From: Cylicocyclus nassatus
Taxonomy: Eukaryota; Nematoda; Chromadorea; Rhabditida; Strongylidae
Length of the DNA: 64,000 nucleotides
Direction: 5' to 3'
NCBI GenBank assembly: GCA_958299035.1
Contig: CATQJL010000112.1
Location: 15,166,880 to 15,230,879 of the forward strand
This document shows, one piece after another, positions 57,144-64,000 of the stretch (position 1 is its first letter; each line of letters begins with the position of its first letter). Position numbers and translations under genes: made by a program. Under the pieces are notes generated by a model. It saw nothing but the letters and a program-made list of their open reading frames with translations, did no database searches and had not been told where the DNA came from.

Positions 57144-57643
57144 NNNNNNNNNNNNNNNNNNNNNNNNNNNNNNNNNNNNNNNNNNNNNNNNNNNNNNNNN
57201 NNNNNNNNNNNNNNNNNNNNNNNNNNNNNNNNNNNNNNNNNNNNNNNNNNNNNNNNNNNNNNNNNNNNNNNNNNNNNNNNNNNNNNNNNNNNNNNNNNNN
57301 NNNNNNNNNNNNNNNNNNNNNNNNNNNNNNNNNNNNNNNNNNNNNNNNNNNNNNNNNNNNNNNNNNNNNNNNNNNNNNNNNNNNNNNNNNNNNNNNNNNN
57401 NNNNNNNNNNNNNNNNNNNNNNNNNNNNNNNNNNNNNNNNNNNNNNNNNNNNNNNNNNNNNNNNNNNNNNNNNNNNNNNNNNNNNNNNNNNNNNNNNNNN
57501 NNNNNNNNNNNNNNNNNNNNNNNNNNNNNNNNNNNNNNNNNNNNNNNNNNNNNNNNNNNNNNNNNNNNNNNNNNNNNNNNNNNNNNNNNNNNNNNNNNNN
57601 NNNNNNNNNNNNNNNNNNNNNNNNNNNNNNNNNNNNNNNNNNN
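57144..57643. other. Assembly gap, 500 N
   Basis: Exactly 500 N. The left flank is primer sequence and the right flank is CATTTGAAAAGGAGCGGG of the palindrome right arm. Confidence 1.
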
Positions 57644-58917
57644 CATTTGAAAAGGAGCGGGATTGCATGGAGTCGCGTAGTCTGTCTTACCACCCAATCA
57701 TTTGGAGATCAGTAGCGGGAAACCTGTAGACCTTTGTGTGTAAGGGTCACGAGGCACCTAGATGAACTCGAAAAACTGAAAGTATACCCCTCTAAGCGCC
57801 CACCACAAGCAATCTCATGGTAATCAGCAGTTTAGCGCAGGTATCACGATATCATCGAGAGGTCTACACAGTAGCCCGCAAGACATTAGAAGCGTTTCGG
57901 ATTACATCAAAAACCCAAAAATTAATTGCAAAAAAGTGTGCACTGCCGCTACGAACGAGCTGGTCCCGGTCCCGGTCTCGTATTACTTAGCTCTATGTGG
58001 GTTCTGACCTAGGAATCGGGTCAGGTCAACTGTAAAAATGGGGCATTCTGGTATATGCATACCAGTAGGGCGCTGTGGGTGGTCTGCTCTCACTGTCTAC
58101 CGAAGGCTATCAGGGCAAGCGTTAGCATAGTGTCTCTCCTGTCATCATCCCCGCTACCTTCTGCTGAATTAGGTCTTTGCATTAGATGCGGTGCTTGAGG
58201 TGCAGGTTGCAATGGTTTTTGTTCTTTTTAGACTCTGATGAAGGCGTTATCTTCAAACGTTACCCCACGAGTTCAATAAAGATCATTACAAGTTTTGATT
58301 ACAGCTCAAATAATATAGCTGGAATTAGAGAAATGCCAAGATCCGTCGACAATCGAGTTTTAAGTCACAGGTCACGCATGTTAGAAAGACAAGATTCCGA
58401 AACGTAGGAAACACTGATTTGTAGCAGAATGGTTCATAGTGTCCATAGAAGTAACATGACATGCCGATGGAAAATCACATCTAATCGACATGTCGGAGGC
58501 TCTTAGGAAATAGATGTACGGCAAGGTGTCAAATCATCGCAATTTGCCTAGCTTCGTATTGGACTAATTGAATGTTGTACACAATGTCATCCATTTGATT
58601 TAACGCTAATTCTAACGCATTACTTCTACATCTCATCCGATCGTAGCATATTCCTTACCTTTTTGAACAAATTCTGAATTTTTGCTTCCATCGTAACGGA
58701 AGATTGTCGTTCGAAGTTGCAAAAATTAATCCGTATGTATGGACTTTGTAACATAATGCTCTTTGTCTTATCATCTAATTTTCAAAGCTTTACGCAACAT
58801 TAAAAAGTCCCATGTGCTTTGAATTTTCACCTACAGTCAGATCGACAGCTTAATTAGGTAAAATTCCAAAATCACTCCACTTATCAGTGAAAATATTAGA
58901 TGGTTCTGGCTTTCTCG

Positions 58918-58927
58918 CTATATAAAC
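58918..58927 (+). promoter_or_regulatory. TATA-like box of saposin-like copy C
   Basis: CTATATAAAC about 100 bp upstream of the ATG at 59026. A TTTTTTCAG acceptor (AG at 59006-59007) lies 18 nt before the ATG and may be the trans-splice site. Copy A lacks this box. Confidence 0.5.
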
Positions 58928-59025
58928 GCGGTTTAGTACGCTACTTTGTCCAGCTTTGTTTATTCTTCTTCAAGTTATAACTTAGCTGATAGAGTGCGTT
59001 TTTTCAGGCAGACTAACTGAAGAAA

Positions 59026-59548
59026 ATGAGACTTTTGCTAGTTCTCTTAGCGGTGATTGTCTTGGCAGGGGGTCACGTCGCGTATTGGGACTTACCCTTT
59101 TGTGGTATGTGCAAAGATTTGGTCGGCAAATTGAAAGGACATGTTGAAGGAGGAGTTAGCGGTCTTACACAGGTTCTTCTTTGATTACAACACAGTGCAT
59201 ATATTGGGCGTTTTTTCGACGACTGAAGCATCACATGAGCATACTGTTCAAACAGCCTTATTCTAGTAACCAAGAATAAGCCATCCTTCAGTTTGCAACC
59301 AAGTTCTGTGACAACGTTCCCCTCGTTGCGGAAGGATGCAAGAGCATGGTAAAGGACAATATAGACAGAATTGCGGCAGAATTAAAGGTGAGTCAGCAAT
59401 TGATATGCATCAATATTCATGTTCCCTGCGACGCGCACATAGCCAAGTAGTGTACAACTTTATGACTTGCGCTTTTGAATAACTCTGATTTTTTCAGAAC
59501 AACGTCGAAACGGAAAAAATTTGCATTCATATGCAACTATGTTGGTAA
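59026..59548 (+). CDS. Saposin-like (SapB) secreted protein, copy C
   Basis: Exons 59026-59172, 59292-59387 and 59498-59548, with introns of 119 and 110 nt starting GT and ending TTCAG, both phase 0. This gives 97 codons. The N terminus MRLLLVLLAVIVLAGG is a signal peptide. One SapB domain follows with six cysteines (CGMC; KFC and GCKS; ICIHMQLC), the set that forms three disulphides in this fold. The length is right for a single-domain secreted saposin-like protein. A poly(A) signal AATAAA is at 59571-59576, 22 nt after the stop. Function in membrane interaction is inferred from the family. Confidence 0.87.
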
Positions 59549-59570
59549 ATCCATATTCAGATCCATATTC

Positions 59571-59576
59571 AATAAA
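59571..59576 (+). terminator. Poly(A) signal of saposin-like copy C
   Basis: AATAAA in TATTCAATAAAGACTTCACG, 22 nt after the stop codon. Also present in the mirror copy B (about 53967-53972). Confidence 0.6.
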
Positions 59577-59627
59577 GACTTCACGCTCTGATGTTTTAGC
59601 AGACTCTGATTTCAAGTAATTAAAAAA

Positions 59628-60273
59628 TTAACTGAAATGGGATGATGATGTGCAATCATGTGAGCATTCCCACTGTGGATGTCTCTTAGCTATCACTCGG
59701 ATACTGCATAAACAACTTGCATATAGACGAAACGTTTTAGCCTGTTGACAGAACCAAAGACATTCCTTTGATAACGGTATATCTATATCATGTATCATAA
59801 TAAAAGGTAAAAGGAATTCTAAGAGTGCGACAAGTTCTTTGACACTGCCCGTAAGCAAGTGAGCCCAAATGCTCAACAACACTTTGCCAAAATTAGTTGT
59901 GCTATGTTCTGGTATCAATTCAAAATTTGCATAACGAATTCGAATGATCAAAGTAATTGCGACCGAATACAACATCCAGTGTCTCGTTCGTATGGACCAC
60001 CAAGGTTTCAACTAGACGCATGCTCATTGAAAGCGCTGGTAAAAAAATGTACGTCAAAAGACCATCGGCATCAATTGCCGAAAGCTTTTTTCCTAACATC
60101 AGTAACAAATCCAAAATACCCATGCAACGACAATTTTTCGAATTGAGACGAACTAGAGAAGGAAGATTGGCAGATTTTAATGTAAATACAGAAAGAACAT
60201 GGATGGGAACTGCCTTTTTAGGCTCCCCCCACACTTCTTTTGAAAACTCTAATTGTTTGAGAAATTGACCCAC
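59628..60273 (-). other. Conserved convergent open frames, unknown (copy C)
   Basis: Mirror of 53266-53911. Frames of 117 and 127 codons overlap by about 90 bases in different phases. Between B and C most residues are kept but several substitutions are non-synonymous (for example a Met to Ile change, and Pro to Ser in DIPLPKE). The matching region in copy A is interrupted. This is no evidence for selection. Confidence 0.25.
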
Positions 60274-61766
60274 AAGAACATGGAAATTTTCAAACGGAAA
60301 ATCGCAAACGAAACTCTACTTTTCAACAATGGCGCTCCCTAGCTCACTAGTTTGACTCTATAGTGCTTCAAAGTAATGCCTCCATTGAACGAGTGGAAAT
60401 ATGGAAAATATGCTCGATATGCGAGACTGCAGCGGTCACACCATGCTAAAGAAAATCAGCCGCTCAAGATTTAGCGAAGGACTATGATTAGCTTCCAAAC
60501 GAGTTGCAAGCCTGTAATAGGGGTTAGGCCAACCGTGCATAGAAAGGCTTTGAGATTAATGTGGATTAACATTCTCGCTGCTGGTATGATAGTAAGCTAT
60601 AAAAAGCCTAGTAGGACGTCGTTTGGAAGTACGGGCAAGCCAAAGCCCTATAAGTAGCCAGAAGCTTTGAGAGGAATCAAATATGCCATTGCAAGACCAA
60701 ATTTAGTTTACACCTCAACGCGAAGACAAAACCGTATAGCAAAAATTGTTATATCTACTTGATCACACCAACAACAGCGTACTACCGAGATGTACGACCG
60801 AAGTTTTCCCCTGCTGGAACGATTGACGCAGCGCGATTCAGGACCACTAAATCCACTAATAGTGCGAACCGAAGGCACCACTAGCAAGTTGACAATGTTC
60901 GGCCCAAGCTCTTTGTTACGTTATGCTTAAAAAAATTGTAACTTTAATTTGGCTTATGTGAAGACGTTGGCTAGAGTCTTCACTTTGGCATGGACGTCAT
61001 TACTATACATTCCACATTTGCGTGGAATCTCTGAATGGACAAGGTAGGCATAAGGGAAAAGGAAGATCTCTTATAATAATTTTTTGGCAATTAACATTGT
61101 GCTACGCATTATGCATTATTCATTCTATAGCTTGAAATGAGACGCTGATAAATGGACAAAATTTTGAACATTTTAAACATTTTAAAAACTAGCGGATCAA
61201 GATAAGCTAATGTAGCTTCACTAATACCCTGTTATGCATCAGCATGGTGAAGTCTTATGAGTAAATTACCTTACAACCACTCATCAATAGGTGTTGCCTT
61301 ATAGTTGATGTTCCGATCAAATAAAGTGTTCATAGTAATTCTTAGCTTATCCCGTGACACCGGAATTCGCATCTATTTGCTGTCATGTAAATTTACAACT
61401 CCACTGACAGTAATGTCTAACGGGGTTCTACACAAAGAAATAAAGATCAAAATTATACCTTTCAGCTTGCTAGCATTAAAGACTTGAAGAAAATGAAGAA
61501 AAAGGACTAACCGCTCTGGTGCGCAAGGTATATGATCAAAACCCACAGGTTGTAAATTTTACTAATTATTAGGCTGGCTTTTAGATATTGGTTCTGGCAT
61601 GCAAACTCATAGCTCTATAACAATTCGAAAAGCGGAAATTTACTAAGATTTTTTGTGGGAGAATAGTCTTAAGCCTTTACTCTCACATATTAGATACTCA
61701 GAAATTCCGTCATTAAAAAAGCCAGTTATCCACCTATGCGTCTAGCCTCTCAAAAAATCATTTTTT

Positions 61767-62240
61767 TTGGATTTCTCAATTTCGTTCTCAGCTGAGAGTG
61801 CACAGGCGATTAGTTTGGTGTTTGAATGCTTACGACCTTTGGCTACTTGGAAAAACACAGTGAAGGTTGGAACATGCTGTCTCCGAACTTTTGCAGCCGA
61901 AAATTTAAAGATTTCCAAGCATTTCCGCAAGGGAACTAGTTTTGGGCAATCCAGTACAATTAAATCTGACCATCCATGGTCATGCAAATGGTTGGAAATT
62001 CAACAAGTTCTTTGTCGTTGCCACGTTTGCTTTCATAATGCGGACAACTTGTTGGGGCTAAATTCTTTCATTGCGGTGAAATATCTGAAAATCTTCAGAA
62101 AGTGCGTTTTTGTTTATAAGCCTTTAATAGAATTCATAAGCAACTTTCTTACTTGGGGACATTTTTGCTCAGGATTATGAGCATAACAAAGCAGACAACG
62201 TCGCCCCAAACAGAAACTGTGCAAAGGGGGTGAAAATCTA
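61767..62240 (+). other. Open region of copy C, possible gene remnant
   Basis: A 137-codon open frame (61767-62180) ends in HFCSGL. Its last bases contain a good acceptor (TTTTTGCTCAG) followed at 62178 by an open stretch DYEHNKADNVAPNRNCAKG. The opposite strand is also open (81 codons, 61742-61987). Copy B keeps the region with a frameshift near 51530 and copy A with stops. It could be exons of an unknown gene or chance. Confidence 0.25.
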
Positions 62241-64000
62241 AGGACGCATCAAAGAGTAGGTTGTTTTTGACGTGTAGTAGGACTTAAGAAAAAGCAAAAC
62301 TTCAAGCTTTCTCAACTGCTTTCTCAGCTTTCTCACTTCTGTGTATACAGCACGGCGTTTACGAGTGGCTGAATTGGAAGCTTTACCGTTGTGATACTCT
62401 CAAGTCTTCGAATCTAGCCGAAGATTGCCTTTTGATAATTTAGATGTGCCGCTACCTGCGCGCTAAAGGCATGGTTTATCCAAATTGATAATTCTGAGAT
62501 TTTGATGGCTTTCTCATAGCAGGTCCCAAACCACGTGGGTGATCCTCACTCACCGCTGCAAACGATGTATTCCTAAGCGGGAAATCCCTTCAGAGTTGAA
62601 GCGGAGGTGGCTTTGCCCATCAACGTGCGTATTTTGAAGATAATAAGGTTGAAAGCGATCTTCAAAATTAGTAAAAATGGTGGAAATACAATAATCATAA
62701 TGAGGGGCAAATTTATGACAACTCTAAATAGAGGTTGATTTTTGACTGCTTTAGAACACCCATGTTGATAGAGCCACTCGGGCCACTTTTTATTCTGAAC
62801 GTTCCTCCGAATTGATCTCTTCTGAAGCGGAAGCCCTTTTTGAGCGATATCTCACATCATTTGCAATGGCGCGTCCGAAGGCATACGCGCTACATTATAC
62901 TTTCGATACTCAAGAGATAGAGGCTAGAAAGTGATAGTTGTTTGAGTTCCTGCCCTCAAAAGTGAAGGTTGTTTCAGAAAAATGGATGGAAATTCAGAGA
63001 TATGAATTGAACCAGGAAACTTGAAAAATTCATGTAAAGCAGAGGCTAGCTCACCAAATTTGAAACCTTAACTTGGTGATTTCGTACGCACAGTTTCCTC
63101 ATCAGGATTGCCAGTTAAATTGGGTGGCAACAAGAACAAAGTTCTTTTCCAATTAAAAAAACGCTGTTTAGTTGTGGCGGTAGTGGGAGATCGAAAGAAA
63201 GAAAACTTGTCAACAACTGTATTGAACATGTTAAACACGTCCAAAAAGATATGTTGTACATCGACGCCAATCTGATTTTTGATGCGTCCTTTAGATTTTC
63301 ACCCTCGCATAGTCGTTTCCTATCCTGCGACATCGTCTGGATTCTTCCGCTCATCATTCCGAGCAAGTATCATCCGAGCTGAAGAAAATTCGTTGCAAAA
63401 GCACTTAAAGAGAACAAGGTAAAGAAACCGCACTTTTTAATAATTTTCACAAAAAACCGGCATAAGCAAAGAAGTAAACTTGGCGACGTTGTCTACATCA
63501 TAGAAAAGAAACAAGACCTATCGAATACACAAAAAACCAAGTGAAAGGTGTTAAACTGAAAAAACAAGAGGTTTTCAAAAACGCCGTTTTTCCATATTTC
63601 TCGTTCAAATCATAATAAGGAGTCTTGCGACGTTGCCAGCGTGAAATTAGAGATCAAGAGCTTTAAAATGATATAAAGATTGTCGAAATTGGGCTCCGAA
63701 CAACGAACAAAAGGGTACCGAAGCTGCCCCGTGCCCCGCATTTGAGGTAGCGAGGTAGCGCGCAACGGGCGGAGAGCAGCGGCGACATATCAGAGGCGGG
63801 GGGGGGGGGCATTTGGCTCTGGTCTTGATCTCCGCGGGTCATAACGAAATCCCATAACATTATGTATCGTTGTGATCCTCATGAGACGGCCACGAGCACT
63901 GACAACGTCGCGGGTCTTGGAAATCACTCCATAACGAGATAGACCAGCATTTATTTGGCGACTCTCTGCGCAAGATTTGAGCACAGTTTCTTGTTTTTAT

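Larger units (their letters stand above)
49524..64000. repeat. Palindrome 2: arms of more than 6.3 kb
   Basis: Left arm 49524-55903 is the reverse complement of right arm 57644-64000, with paired positions adding to about 113533-113547. It probably continues beyond the right edge, since the last bases still match. Divergence of a few per cent (scattered substitutions and small indels) shows two real copies or alleles and not one sequence read twice. Each arm holds an intact saposin-like gene. The centre contains a third partial copy (56288-57118) and an N gap. Confidence 0.9.
58940..64000 (+). repeat. Copy C of the saposin unit
   Basis: Least interrupted version of the 5 kb unit: gene C, the convergent open frames, a region with FECLRPLATWKNTVKVG (61767-62180), and a G-rich tract at 63798. 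It runs to the window edge. B and C are mirror copies in palindrome 2. Confidence 0.85.

Noticed and set aside
56985..57715. Open frames of about 170-230 codons across the second gap
   Set aside because: Produced by the N block and the primer sequence.

Overview
The window looks like repeat-rich intergenic DNA from a nematode, most likely a strongylid (clade V) parasite. That is inferred from saposin-like genes with 50-120 nt introns and a tract-plus-AG acceptor just upstream of the ATG, many mariner-type fold-back elements with TA target sites, a Cer-like Ty3/gypsy remnant and rolling-circle Helitrons. No ribosomal RNA, tRNA, CRISPR array or bacterial operon was seen. Most open frames in the window are chance frames.

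Layout. 1-840: diverged 50-60 bp satellite. 1033-4139: a Tc1-like fold-back with a small Helitron inside it, exon 1 of a saposin-like gene (minus strand, 3032-3169), and a second Helitron that carries a fold-back element. 4119-13230: a palindrome with near-identical 3.8 kb arms and a 1.5 kb spacer that holds the 3' end of an unknown degenerate gene. 13231-13730: a 500-N gap followed by a SMART cDNA primer sequence. 13756-15900: fold-back element and old tandem repeats. 15895-20179: a broken gypsy-type element with a 3' LTR and no visible 5' LTR. 20631-20728: a compact structured element of unknown nature. 20992-27571: MITEs, Helitron pieces and long fold-backs.

The main finding is at 27589-37934: an apparently complete autonomous Helitron of about 10.3 kb on the minus strand. 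It has a TC 5' end, a GC hairpin with CTGG at the 3' end, an unbroken 1407-codon Rep-helicase frame with HUH, double-tyrosine and PIF1 helicase motifs, upstream Arg-rich exons, and four 0.7 kb tandem repeats near its 5' end.

From about 39.5 kb onward a roughly 5 kb unit with a saposin-like (SapB) gene occurs three times. Copy A (39.55-44.58 kb) is decayed and its gene is a pseudogene. Copies B (minus) and C (plus) have intact three-exon genes and lie in opposite arms of a palindrome larger than 14 kb that runs past the right edge. A second 500-N gap with an abutting SMART primer (57119-57643) lies near its centre, where about 0.82 kb appears twice in direct orientation, probably an assembly false duplication. 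Between copies A and B lie several more mariner-like and other fold-back elements.

The only convincingly intact protein genes are the Helitron Rep-helicase (intact main exon, one frame problem upstream) and the two saposin-like genes. Everything else is mobile, repetitive, decayed or unrecognised.
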